Shown in pieces: positions 8,401 to 15,728 of a stretch of 30,249 nt of DNA (positions are counted from its first letter, which is position 1; each line of letters begins with the position of its first letter). A program made the translations under genes and the position numbers. The stretch spans positions 1 to 30,249 of the forward strand of contig JAJWLX010000042.1 in the NCBI GenBank assembly GCA_021636625.1, in the 5' to 3' direction. Below the pieces are notes generated by a model. The model searched no databases, was not told the DNA's origin, and saw only the letters and a program-made list of their open reading frames with translations. The DNA is from Prevotella sp. (GTDB lineage: Bacteria; Bacteroidota; Bacteroidia; Bacteroidales; Bacteroidaceae).

Positions 8401-8552
8401 GACAAGGTATGTGAAGTCTTGAACCAAGCATGCGCCTGTTCCTTGCCTCGTTCAAATACCATAGGATTCTCCCATTCATGCTCATAGGCACTCACCGGGA
8501 AAGCCGAACCAAAGAGAACGGCTGATGATAGTAACAAGTTCTTGATATTCAT
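5481..8552 (-). CDS. GH2 beta-galactosidase (LacZ-like, exported)
   Basis: The 1023-residue protein has an N-terminal signal peptide (about 1-22) and the full five-domain layout of LacZ-type GH2 enzymes. The order is sugar-binding jelly roll (NGKWRFHY to DFWRITGIERDVYL), two Ig-like domains around the TIM barrel, and the C-terminal beta-galactosidase small-chain domain (from about residue 745). The acid/base is E460 in GWSMGNECGNG and the nucleophile is E523 in MCEYAHAQGNS. GVNRHEH and SSHYPNCPEWLDLCD are typical. It should remove terminal beta-galactose, although some PUL GH2 enzymes act on other beta-linked sugars. It sits 28 bp after the alpha/beta hydrolase gene and 38 bp before GH127, within one operon. 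Confidence 0.9.
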   Translation of the reverse strand: MNIKNLLLSSAVLFGSAFPVSAYEHEWENPMVFERGKEQAHAWFKTSHTLSLNGKWRFHYADDIKDAPADFYRPGFDDSKWAQIPVPSNWELMGFGAPLYANITYPWSPNPPYIDIPNPVGTYRTSFTVPSQWKGRDVMLHFGSITGYARVWVNGTEVGMTKCSKTPAEFDVTKLVHLDGRANQMAVQVYRWHDGSYMEDQDFWRITGIERDVYLQAYNPVSVWDYNITATPVDNYRNGQLETDVAIRNFSGKSVSDKVLVQLRDASGKLILNETKPFQADGKETTVHVSKKLNKVNLWSGEKPYLYQIAMILGGDTVRQQVGFREVKIENARLLVNGKMVYIKGVNRHEHNDSLGHVQSHEIMMDNLRRLRELNINAVRSSHYPNCPEWLDLCDKYGIYVVDEANIETHGMGSCVYFTDTVPHPAYRKEWAPAHRDRIHRMFYRDRNHPSIIGWSMGNECGNGQVFHEQYRWLKANDKTRFVQFEQAWEEENTDIVCHMYPNWGRVLAYAKSGKQRPFIMCEYAHAQGNSNGNLQDYWDLIKKSPNLQGGFIWDFQDQGIRRTINENTDHRTYWMYNGEMGSYVWPVEMNCGCDGVLASDMSYKPQALEVKKVYQDIIFPGFDWKKGELTVRNEYQFSTLADYDFHWTLCKEGKEITEGDFRLKTAPQQESKVRVKLPSINPNDEYTLQVYAYTREASDLLPAHYDIAKEQFLREGKMEKQENGQSLGEVKVETLKNKIVLTVGNVKAEINKQDGALTDYAMNDISVLGNRTSLEPYFWRAPNDNDYGNKMPQKSNVWRSAQTNRYVTKCQVGQPTTDGVQVTFEMLLGDIKQPYHLSYFFRKDGSIDVKASMNTKDKKLPELPRFGMRMTLPKGFENVRYYGRGPWENYSDRKTSQFIGLYDTTVTDMYYPYIFPQQTGNHSDVRWAEITSPKKGVALRFQAEKSMDFSALHFADEDLDMGLEKKMMHQKDMHPRMETYVILDGAQRGVGGDNSWGEPPHTEYRLFDGEYSLNFRLCLNSL

Positions 8553-8580
8553 ATTTCTTTTTATGTTTTATTCACTTAGC

Positions 8581-9993
8581 CTATTTTACTCGATTCGTCA
8601 CATCTTTTGGTATCTCAATACAGATAGGTTGCACGGCACCCTTATATTCACCATCGGCATCAGCAACCGCTACCAGCCAGCAGGTGAATGACCTACGTGC
8701 ATTGTCCCATCCTGCCTCGTAAGGATAGAACTTGAAAGTGGTGTCATTGATTTTCTCCACAGGGCCACACACCACCTCTACACGAGGCTTCTTCTTGCCA
8801 TGCTGGGAGGTTGCGTTATTGTGAGAAGCATCAGTATAGACCGCCTTGATTTGAAACGTAATACCCTTCATATCTCGCAAATCCAGTTTCATACCTCCTT
8901 GCGCCTTCTCGTCATATCCTATCATCTTGCCTTGATACTCAAAGCCAACATACTGAACTTTCTTGCCCGCCGTCTCCTTGTATCGAGCCTCTGTGAGTTC
9001 CGCCATTTCCTTATCGAAATACCAGAAGGCATCATGCTTGTCGCCCTTATATATATTATAAGGTGCAGGCTGAGGGCGAGAGTCAGAAGCAATCTCAGGA
9101 GCTTTTCCTTTGTCCGCTCCATCTGTACCCATCATATCAGAATGGAATCTCTCGGCAAGCCAACCATCCTTAGGATTGAGTTTGCGGAGCGTTCCATCGG
9201 CATTCAAACGTTGTTCTAATGCCTTCTGAATGAACTTGGCAAGATACATGGCAGTACGGTCGCCACAATCAAAGTGACCTCTGCCTGTATCGCAAAGGAA
9301 GGAGATACAACTCTCTGGATACATCATGCGGAAGGCAAGGGCTGGATTCACACGAGCCTCCCACCATTCATACTCGCCTTCTACCATCAAACCAGGAATG
9401 CCATCAATGTTGCGATGACGTCCCCACTCCACGTTATCCCTACCATATCCACAGAGATTGGTGCGAGGCGCATCGCCATGGAAGGAGATGATGCAGAGCG
9501 TGCGGTTCGGATTCCAAGCCGCAAAGTTCCAAGGGAAGGTAGCCTGGGCAGAATGTCCCAAAGGAATGACAGGAGCCTTGGCTATCTCGGCATGACCGCT
9601 TTGGTCGGCGAGATTGCCCATCATCTCCTCAAAGGTATTCTGTGCTCCAGTCGCTGGATCCCAGTTGTTGGTGAAGGCAGGAGCCACCCATACCATTGCC
9701 ACGCCCAGTTCCTTCATCTGAGCCTGAAACTTCGGATTCTTATAGATAGCCTCCTCCGTCATATTCTGTTGCGAGAGCAGTACAGCCTTCACTTGCTTGC
9801 AACCCTCTGGCACCCAAAGGTAAGCCACAGGAGCCTTGCCTGTCTCTGAAGAGATATAGCCTCTCAAATCCACTGACCACTGGTACATTCCACTACCTCC
9901 CACACCAATGGCATGGGCTGTACTTACAAAGATGCCTTGCAACAGCAAGACCATCAACATAACTCTGATACGTATTTTTCTTAATAACATCAT
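8581..9993 (-). CDS. Secreted alpha/beta-hydrolase, putative carbohydrate esterase
   Basis: The 470-residue protein has a signal peptide (about 1-28, ending AHA). Its first half is an alpha/beta-hydrolase: a nucleophile elbow G146-H-S148-A-Q150 followed by FPWNFAAWNP, and a candidate catalytic His240 in GRGHFDCGDRTA. The C-terminal part (from about residue 300) is beta-rich and of unknown type. The GHSAQ elbow and position among glycosidases suggest an esterase that removes acyl or methyl groups from the glycan, but I do not recognise a described CE family. A peptidase or other hydrolase role is possible. The start is 4 bp after the GH97 stop, which suggests translational coupling. MM at the start leaves a one-codon ambiguity. 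Confidence 0.65.
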   Translation of the reverse strand: MMLLRKIRIRVMLMVLLLQGIFVSTAHAIGVGGSGMYQWSVDLRGYISSETGKAPVAYLWVPEGCKQVKAVLLSQQNMTEEAIYKNPKFQAQMKELGVAMVWVAPAFTNNWDPATGAQNTFEEMMGNLADQSGHAEIAKAPVIPLGHSAQATFPWNFAAWNPNRTLCIISFHGDAPRTNLCGYGRDNVEWGRHRNIDGIPGLMVEGEYEWWEARVNPALAFRMMYPESCISFLCDTGRGHFDCGDRTAMYLAKFIQKALEQRLNADGTLRKLNPKDGWLAERFHSDMMGTDGADKGKAPEIASDSRPQPAPYNIYKGDKHDAFWYFDKEMAELTEARYKETAGKKVQYVGFEYQGKMIGYDEKAQGGMKLDLRDMKGITFQIKAVYTDASHNNATSQHGKKKPRVEVVCGPVEKINDTTFKFYPYEAGWDNARRSFTCWLVAVADADGEYKGAVQPICIEIPKDVTNRVK

Positions 9994-9997
9994 ATTG

Positions 9998-11908
9998 TCA
10001 TTTTAACAAACTGAATCGCAACGCTGCACCGCCTGACGGCTGCAAATGAAGCTTTAATATCTTGCCAGCCTTGATGGTTTGCATGGCAGATGCTACCTTG
10101 GTGCGAGTATTCAACGCAGGGTTGTCATTATAAATCTCCACACGATATTTCTTGCCTTTCTGCAAGAAGTCGGCTGTATTGAGAGTGATGTCACGAGCCT
10201 GCAAGCCATTCATCGCTCCCACAAACCAATCATTGCTAGAACGACGCGCCTGCACGATATACTCTCCTATCTCACCCTGCAAAGCCTTGCTCTCATCCCA
10301 TACCGTAGGACAATATTTCCAGAAGTCCAACTCCTTTTCTCCCTTATATACATTCGGGAGGTCATACCAATACAAAAAGGTGATAGGACTGTAATATACC
10401 ACTGGCATTGCCAACTGATGAGCCTTGGTATTCTTCACTCTACCATTGAAATAACAAGGGGTATAATCAGCAGGACCGCAGAGGAAACGGGTAAATGGCA
10501 AAATCGTATTGTGCTCTGCATCTGGCATTTCCTCGTTGCCACCAATACCTTCTTGCGTCATCAAGTTAGGATAAGTACGACTCCACCCTGTAGGGCGATA
10601 CTCATCGTGGATATCCACCATGATGTGATGGTCGGCACACTTCTTTACGGCATTGTGAAGCCAAGTGGTCCACTCCTGCGAACCTATCTGCACAAAGCCA
10701 AACTTGATGCCACTGATGCCCCATTTCTCATAGAGTGGCAATAGCTGGTCAAGCTCCTGATACAAGGCTCTCTGGTTTACATAAACCCACACGCCGATGC
10801 CTTTGCTCTTGGCATACTGGCAGAGTTTTGGCATATCAATGTCGCGAGTTTCCAAAACTTTCAAGGCAGAAGAAGACATCTTCATCTCTGGACCATACCA
10901 GCCTGCATCAAGCTCGATATATTGAAGACCTCTATCCACACAGAAGTCAACACCCTCCATGCAAGTCTTCATATCCAAGCGACATACACGGAAAGCCTTG
11001 CCTGGCTTAATCCAAGAGGCATCCTGTATCTGGCAAGGGGCATTGAGATTGAGCACCATCTGCTTGTTATTGATCAGGTCGATAGCCTTCTCACCCACCA
11101 TGATGAATCGCCAAGGCATATCGTACGCCGTGATGATGTCGGCAGGATGGAACAACGCCATCTGCAACTCGTTGTTAGCTTTCAACTTAAGCTTGCCTCT
11201 CACAAAGTCACTCAATGCAGCCTCACCAATGGCTGCATAAAGTCCATTATCCAAACGAAGTGTCAATGGGCGCTCTGCCTCTTCCTTCCAGGCAGCCTCG
11301 CTCTTCAAAAGCTTTACCTTGTTGGCATGAGATTGCGCCCAAGCATAATGGTAAGCCTCAGCACCAGGGGCAAAGCGGAAGGAAGTCAAGTCATCGGTGA
11401 TGTGCATGAACAAACCATTGGTTGCCTCAGGGAAATGATAGCGGATGGCTACTCCCTCATCGTAAGCTCTCACAATGATGTCTAGGAGATATTGCTGGCG
11501 CTTGTCGTAAGCTGTGCCACCCCCATCTTGATGCTTGCCACCCTTCAAGAGATGAATGGTCATCTCATTGTAGTGGTCACGTATCTGGGCATACTCGCCA
11601 TAGACTGTCTTCCAAGTATTGTCCTCAGAACGACGATCCACACTTGTTACTTCCATACCATGGGTCCAAACGTTGCTGTTATCCACTGGTATTCCCATAG
11701 CCGACTCCACCAAGTGGTTGTCGATATTCACACCTAATTCACCCTCTTCTATTACCTGCTTAGCTGCATAGTCGAGGCGGTAGGTTAATCTTCCGTCTTT
11801 CTGTTCGAAGACGAAGTTGTATTTGCCGTCAGGCGACTGCAAGGCTTCTGCTGCATATCCAACTATAGCAACCGCCCAAAACAAGATAGCAATAAAAAAC
11901 TTTCTCAT
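9998..11908 (-). CDS. GH97 family alpha-glycosidase
   Basis: The 636-residue product begins at ATG 11908, giving MRKFFIAILFWAVAIVGYAA as signal peptide. An in-frame ATG at 11974 would overlap the lyase gene and spoil the signal peptide, so I reject it. It has the N-terminal beta-super-sandwich, the barrel and the C-terminal beta-domain of GH97. Motifs include LDAGWYG, IKFGFVQ near residue 404, and DIHDEYRPTGWSRTYPNL near 432. In retaining GH97 alpha-galactosidases the nucleophile Asp sits in the IKxDF strand. Here that position is Gly404, as in inverting alpha-glucosidase-type members, with E436 a candidate base. The substrate may therefore be an alpha-glucoside rather than an alpha-galactoside, but this is tentative. 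It lies 10 bp after the lyase gene. Confidence 0.85.
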   Translation of the reverse strand: MRKFFIAILFWAVAIVGYAAEALQSPDGKYNFVFEQKDGRLTYRLDYAAKQVIEEGELGVNIDNHLVESAMGIPVDNSNVWTHGMEVTSVDRRSEDNTWKTVYGEYAQIRDHYNEMTIHLLKGGKHQDGGGTAYDKRQQYLLDIIVRAYDEGVAIRYHFPEATNGLFMHITDDLTSFRFAPGAEAYHYAWAQSHANKVKLLKSEAAWKEEAERPLTLRLDNGLYAAIGEAALSDFVRGKLKLKANNELQMALFHPADIITAYDMPWRFIMVGEKAIDLINNKQMVLNLNAPCQIQDASWIKPGKAFRVCRLDMKTCMEGVDFCVDRGLQYIELDAGWYGPEMKMSSSALKVLETRDIDMPKLCQYAKSKGIGVWVYVNQRALYQELDQLLPLYEKWGISGIKFGFVQIGSQEWTTWLHNAVKKCADHHIMVDIHDEYRPTGWSRTYPNLMTQEGIGGNEEMPDAEHNTILPFTRFLCGPADYTPCYFNGRVKNTKAHQLAMPVVYYSPITFLYWYDLPNVYKGEKELDFWKYCPTVWDESKALQGEIGEYIVQARRSSNDWFVGAMNGLQARDITLNTADFLQKGKKYRVEIYNDNPALNTRTKVASAMQTIKAGKILKLHLQPSGGAALRFSLLK

Positions 11909-11918
11909 AACTGGATTT

Positions 11919-14294
11919 CTACTTGATTTGTACTTTCCCATTCTCCGAGCATACGATGCGCTGCTCGGTTCCATCTTTCAGCTTCACGATGATGCCCACG
12001 GCACTTGGCTCGCTCGGCGTAAAGAAATCGACCGATGCTATATCGCCTGGCTCCGTATCAGAACTTGGTTCATATACGCAGACGAAAGGATGGTTCCATG
12101 CCTCTCCCTTCTGGCGAGCCACAAAGGTAAGCACTGGTTGCTCATCAACCTTATAAGGCTGATTCGGCATGCGCTCATATTCGAGATTGACTGGGGAGAG
12201 AGCTTGGAAGATGGTGCGGTTCTCATCTTTTTTCATCCACATGGTCATGGTGATTTCACGCTGACCACCCATTGCCTCCACTACCTTATCATCCAGTATC
12301 TTGGTAACGAACTGCGTCTTTACACTGTTCTGCATCTTTGCGCTCTTCTTGTCATAGATATAAGAATAGGCATAGAGATGACCACCTGCAAAGGCAAGTT
12401 CCTCTGTTCGTTTCATATCGAGAGACAGACCAGAAGCCGCATCCATCACCTTCATCTCCTGTCCGAGATTGTGATAGAAGTAATCGTGGGTTTTATCACC
12501 ACCTTCCTTCTTCTTGCTACGGAACACATCTATGTAATATCCTCCCTTAGCAGATGTCTTCACGATGGCGGTGGTGCGCTGCTGCTGCGCCTGTGTCTCT
12601 GGCTCAATGAAACTTACGGTAGCGTAAGTTATCTTATCCTTAAGTTCAGAATCCTTCTGAATAGAAAGTTTCTTTTCGGATAGCTTCTTGCTGGCAGGTT
12701 GCTCCTTGCTTACCTCTGGATAAGAAGCGACAACCTTGAAGGCATGCTGAGACATCATTACAGGATAGCTTGATACACCATCCACCACTACCGTGTTGTG
12801 GGCTGGCATCTGGGAATAATATTCCAGATAGTCCAAACCGCTATAGAGGGTTCTGCCAATACCAGCATCAGGTCCCAATACATATCCCTTGCCATAGAGT
12901 TCGAGCGAGATACCGTTGGCATGCTGGTGGTTGCCAAGGCTAGCATTGACGGAAGCCATCAAGTCGTGCTGCTTGTCCATACCACTTCGCATCGCTATCC
13001 ACGATACATTAGGAGCATAAAACAGGGTGCTCGTATATGCCTCTATCTCAGAGATAGGGGCTTTGGGAGCCACTGCATTCTTCAGAAGATTCATCTCAGA
13101 GATAAGATTCTTATTCTTATGGCGAGTGGCATACTTCAATACTTGGTCGATGCCACCTGTATTGAGATAACCTGGATGAGTATCGCCAAAACCTGCAATC
13201 ATACGGTTAGGGAAGAGATATTCGGCAGAGGTCTTCACAGCTTCCGTCAAGATAGGACGCTGCTTGAAGAGGTCGATGCCAGCCTTCTCATCCAGCATGT
13301 TGGCGAAATCGCAGATACTTCCCAATACCGTGGTACTGTAGCCTGGCGATTCATACCAAGTCTTGCTATGGGCATCAAAGCCGAAGTCGATGAGCTTGTT
13401 CATGCTCCACTGGCGAATACTATTTTGATTTACGATATAATCCAAGTAGTATTGCTTGCCCTTGCCATCTGCGTATGCTTGGTTATCTTGCAATACCAAG
13501 GCGATCTTTACGATGAAGTCAGCCTGAAACAAGTCCCAGTTGTTGTGAGGCACACCATTGGCAATGATATTCTCCGCCCACTTCTTGAAACCAGCCTCGA
13601 TGACGGCTTGGTCGTCCTTCACAAGAGGCTTGATGAGGGGATACATCTGGGTGAGTTCGTTGATGACATCCTCGTGGATAACCTCAAAAGTAGTCATGCC
13701 CACCAAGGTTTGCTGATGACCATGATTCAAGTCGATAGGCACATTGCGATAGGCGATGCCCTTCATATAGACATCGAACACCTTTGCGGCCATTTGTCCA
13801 TAGCGCATATCGCCAGTGGCGGCATAGATGCGAGCGGCATCACGGGCAATACCGATAATATATCGGTTCACGCCGGCAATGTTGCAACCCGTCTTGGCAG
13901 GAGAGGTCTTCTCCATTTTTCCTGTTACCTTATTGATATAGGTCACATTGCCCTGCTCATCGTCATCGTAAGGTACGAGGTCCGCCAACTTTGGACGATT
14001 GTATTGCGACTCAAAACCGCGAGTTCCATTATATTTCACCGTAGGCTCTGCGGCACGCTCTCCCCCAGGATGGGCAAACGCCTCACCATTAACAAACACA
14101 TCTGATGCCTGGGTCTTCCAAAACATCTGCAAGCGAGAGTAGAGCCAGTCGGGTTGCTTGTCCACCTGGCTCATCACGTTCTCAATCTTAGCCTTCAACT
14201 TGGTAATCTCAGGATCCTCCACCTTCTTCTTAGCCATACCGAAAGAAGAAGAGAGGAGCATCAAGGCTGCCACATATAGTACTTTCTGTTTCAT
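11919..14294 (-). CDS. Heparinase II/III-type polysaccharide lyase (secreted)
   Basis: The 791-residue protein has a signal peptide (about 1-21, ending GMA). It is followed by an (alpha/alpha) toroid resembling the alginate-lyase domain (roughly 60-400) and a heparinase II/III-like beta-sandwich (roughly 430-720). The histidine-rich stretch NHQHANG (455-461) followed by ISLELYGKGYVLGPDAG and the later QMPAHNTVVVDG are hallmarks of this fold. NHGHQQT and PHNNWDLFQ lie in the toroid. Such enzymes cleave glycosidic bonds next to uronic acids by beta-elimination. The exact PL family and substrate cannot be assigned by eye. It is the first gene of the five-gene operon and follows a leader of about 220 nt. 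It is distinct in sequence from the lyase domain at 21033-23174. Confidence 0.8.
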   Translation of the reverse strand: MKQKVLYVAALMLLSSSFGMAKKKVEDPEITKLKAKIENVMSQVDKQPDWLYSRLQMFWKTQASDVFVNGEAFAHPGGERAAEPTVKYNGTRGFESQYNRPKLADLVPYDDDEQGNVTYINKVTGKMEKTSPAKTGCNIAGVNRYIIGIARDAARIYAATGDMRYGQMAAKVFDVYMKGIAYRNVPIDLNHGHQQTLVGMTTFEVIHEDVINELTQMYPLIKPLVKDDQAVIEAGFKKWAENIIANGVPHNNWDLFQADFIVKIALVLQDNQAYADGKGKQYYLDYIVNQNSIRQWSMNKLIDFGFDAHSKTWYESPGYSTTVLGSICDFANMLDEKAGIDLFKQRPILTEAVKTSAEYLFPNRMIAGFGDTHPGYLNTGGIDQVLKYATRHKNKNLISEMNLLKNAVAPKAPISEIEAYTSTLFYAPNVSWIAMRSGMDKQHDLMASVNASLGNHQHANGISLELYGKGYVLGPDAGIGRTLYSGLDYLEYYSQMPAHNTVVVDGVSSYPVMMSQHAFKVVASYPEVSKEQPASKKLSEKKLSIQKDSELKDKITYATVSFIEPETQAQQQRTTAIVKTSAKGGYYIDVFRSKKKEGGDKTHDYFYHNLGQEMKVMDAASGLSLDMKRTEELAFAGGHLYAYSYIYDKKSAKMQNSVKTQFVTKILDDKVVEAMGGQREITMTMWMKKDENRTIFQALSPVNLEYERMPNQPYKVDEQPVLTFVARQKGEAWNHPFVCVYEPSSDTEPGDIASVDFFTPSEPSAVGIIVKLKDGTEQRIVCSENGKVQIK

Positions 14295-14374
14295 ACGAGT
14301 TGTTCTTATCTTTTATGTGATTTTTAATAAGAATACGATTGGGGGGCGATTTATACGTATGACATCAGATAATA

Positions 14375-14417
14375 AAACGATATAAGCCCAGATACCTATG
14401 CTGAACTTATATCGTTT
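14375..14417 (-). promoter_or_regulatory. 12-bp perfect inverted repeat in the lyase operon leader
   Basis: AAACGATATAAG at 14375-14386 and its exact complement CTTATATCGTTT at 14406-14417 flank a 19-base centre. The repeat lies about 80 to 120 bp before the lyase start and downstream of the predicted promoter at 14524-14554. It could form an RNA stem in the leader or act as an operator for the PUL regulator. Confidence 0.6.
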
Positions 14418-14523
14418 ACGTCTGACTAAAACATTCTACTTCTAAACAACAACGCAAATCCAAACACGAAGCTCTGCTCGTTTTCCCTCATCTTCATACG
14501 CATAGTCTTTTGTTTTTTGAGTA

Positions 14524-14554
14524 CAAATATAATGAAAAAACACAAGATACACAA
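14524..14554 (-). promoter_or_regulatory. Predicted promoter of the lyase-glycosidase operon
   Basis: On the minus strand TTGT (14551-14554), a 19-bp spacer and TATATTTG (14524-14531) fit the Bacteroidota promoter with one weak position at -33. It implies a leader of about 220 nt before the start at 14294. It overlaps the hairpin that should end the upstream transcription unit. Confidence 0.45.
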
Positions 14555-14588
14555 GGTTGTGTTATACAAGTTTGTGTATTTTGTGTTT
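14535..14588 (-). terminator. Terminator hairpin after the ABC ATPase unit
   Basis: A 17-bp stem with one G-U type mismatch joins 14538-14554 and 14572-14588 across a 17-base loop. On the minus strand it is followed by six T. The stem is A/T-rich. It separates the sigma/ABC unit from the lyase operon. Confidence 0.5.
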
Positions 14589-14621
14589 ATTTATGATTTG
14601 CAACTATTTAAGAGCATTATT

Positions 14622-14723
14622 TTATACCCTAAATCGTATGTAAGTACGGTCATCGAAGCTTTTGTTCCCTGCCACCAAGCCCTTAGTGGCAATGAAGTCG
14701 TGGACTTTCTCTGTATTTAATAT
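14622..14723 (-). pseudogene. C-terminal fragment of a PP2C-like phosphatase gene
   Basis: Minus-strand translation ending at the TAA at 14622-14624 reads DFIATKGLVAGNKSFDDRTY before an IRFRV ending. This aligns with SFIATKGIVEGNKSFDDRTY near the end of the PP2C-like protein at 239-1090. Similarity covers about 30 residues, including the metal-binding D-D-R-T motif, and then fades into the end of the ABC ATPase gene. No start or upstream domain is present, so this is a relic. The third-codon positions differ widely, so it is not a recent copy. Confidence 0.7.
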
Positions 14724-14737
14724 TGAAACTCTATCAC

Positions 14738-15391
14738 TTACATGCGATAATACAATCCATTCAGCTCTTCCAAGCTGGCAACCTCCCTCGTTTGCCCATT
14801 CTCCATATACATCAACCTATCAGATATTCGGTCGATGGCTGCAAAATTATGGTCGGAAACGATGATTCCCTTCGTATTCTTGGCCTCTTTCAGCAAGTCG
14901 ATTACATGCTCCACAGCCACAGGCGACAAACCCGCAAAAGGCTCATCCAATATCACGAAAGGAACTGGCGACTGAAGGAATATAAAAAATTGGAAATACT
15001 TCAAGAGTCCACCCGATAGCTCTCCTATCTTGCAGCCGTAGATGTCTTGTATCAAGACATCCTGTATATCGTCCTTATGATAACCTTCCATTCGCAAGAT
15101 GGTAGAGACACTCAATCCTCTCGGAATATACTCAAACTGCGGTTGCATCCTCAGCATTCCACTACGAAAAGCCTTATCCGTATAAACCTTACCACCTATC
15201 CGCACAAAGGAATGGGCACCACGACGGGTGCCAAAGATGATTTCCAGCATCGTTGACTTGCCACAGCCATTGCGCCCCAGCAAGCCCACGACCTCACCTT
15301 GCTTACAATTGATGTAAGCACCTTTCAATATCTCATGGCCGTCTATCTCATAATAAATACTATCAGCCTCTAATACCAAAACCATAGCCAT
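14738..15391 (-). CDS. ABC transporter ATP-binding protein (LptB-like)
   Basis: The 217-residue protein carries all ABC ATPase motifs: Walker A G39-RNGCGKST, signature LSGG (125-128), Walker B FVILDE ending at E150, and switch His181 in VSDHNF. The C-terminal half (GLSPVAVEHVIDLL) resembles LptB/LivG-type subunits. It has no membrane segment, so it is cytoplasmic. It overlaps the end of the small membrane protein gene by 22 bp, which indicates coupled translation and a shared function. No full-length permease is nearby, so the three-helix protein at 15370-15705 may be its membrane partner. A start two codons later (15385) is also possible. Confidence 0.88.
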   Translation of the reverse strand: MAMVLVLEADSIYYEIDGHEILKGAYINCKQGEVVGLLGRNGCGKSTMLEIIFGTRRGAHSFVRIGGKVYTDKAFRSGMLRMQPQFEYIPRGLSVSTILRMEGYHKDDIQDVLIQDIYGCKIGELSGGLLKYFQFFIFLQSPVPFVILDEPFAGLSPVAVEHVIDLLKEAKNTKGIIVSDHNFAAIDRISDRLMYMENGQTREVASLEELNGLYYRM

Positions 15392-15705
15392 TTCAATAAA
15401 AAGTGAATACTCAAACTAAGCGTGGCGGAAATGCCAAACGACGCTGCATAAAGCTTAAGGATGGTCCACGAAGCATTATAATAGAAGAAGAACACCGACT
15501 TCTTGAACACCAACTTGCCTATAGCATCCAGCAGCAAGCCCCATATCGTATAGAAATACAAGAAGACCTTGACGGCTTCCTCTATTCCCTTTTCCCTAAA
15601 GACGATACAACCTGTCACCAAACCAAAAGGTATGGTAACCCACAGCGTGCTCTTGTAGAACGCCCATAGGTAACGGAGTCGTAAGAAAAGTCTGTCTAAG
15701 TTCAT
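15370..15705 (-). CDS. Small membrane protein with about three helices, ABC-associated
   Basis: The 111-residue product has hydrophobic segments at about 20-37, 46-66 and 84-110, joined by short Arg/Lys-rich loops. It has no recognised family motif. It begins 23 bp after the sigma-factor stop and overlaps the ABC ATPase start, so all three genes form one unit. It could be a reduced permease subunit for the ATPase or a membrane regulator of the sigma factor. It is too short to be a typical ABC permease, which makes the unit unusual. Confidence 0.65.
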   Translation of the reverse strand: MNLDRLFLRLRYLWAFYKSTLWVTIPFGLVTGCIVFREKGIEEAVKVFLYFYTIWGLLLDAIGKLVFKKSVFFFYYNASWTILKLYAASFGISATLSLSIHFLLKWLWFWY

Positions 15706-15728
15706 ATTTTCACCTTATATTATATATA

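Larger units (their letters stand above)
14295..14737. other. 443-bp intergenic region: lyase operon leader plus PP2C fragment
   Basis: From the lyase side this region holds a long untranslated leader with a 12-bp inverted repeat (14375-14417), a predicted promoter (14524-14554), an A/T-rich terminator hairpin (14538-14588) for the ABC unit, and a C-terminal fragment of a PP2C-like gene (14622-14723). Between 14418 and 14520 I see nothing else. Confidence 0.6.

Noticed and set aside
11909..11974. Upstream start for the GH97 gene
   Set aside because: It overlaps the end of the lyase gene and puts 22 polar residues before a clear signal peptide.
12798..14105. Plus-strand open frame of 435 codons
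   Set aside because: It is antisense to the heparinase-type lyase gene. The lyase has a signal peptide and family motifs; this frame has none.
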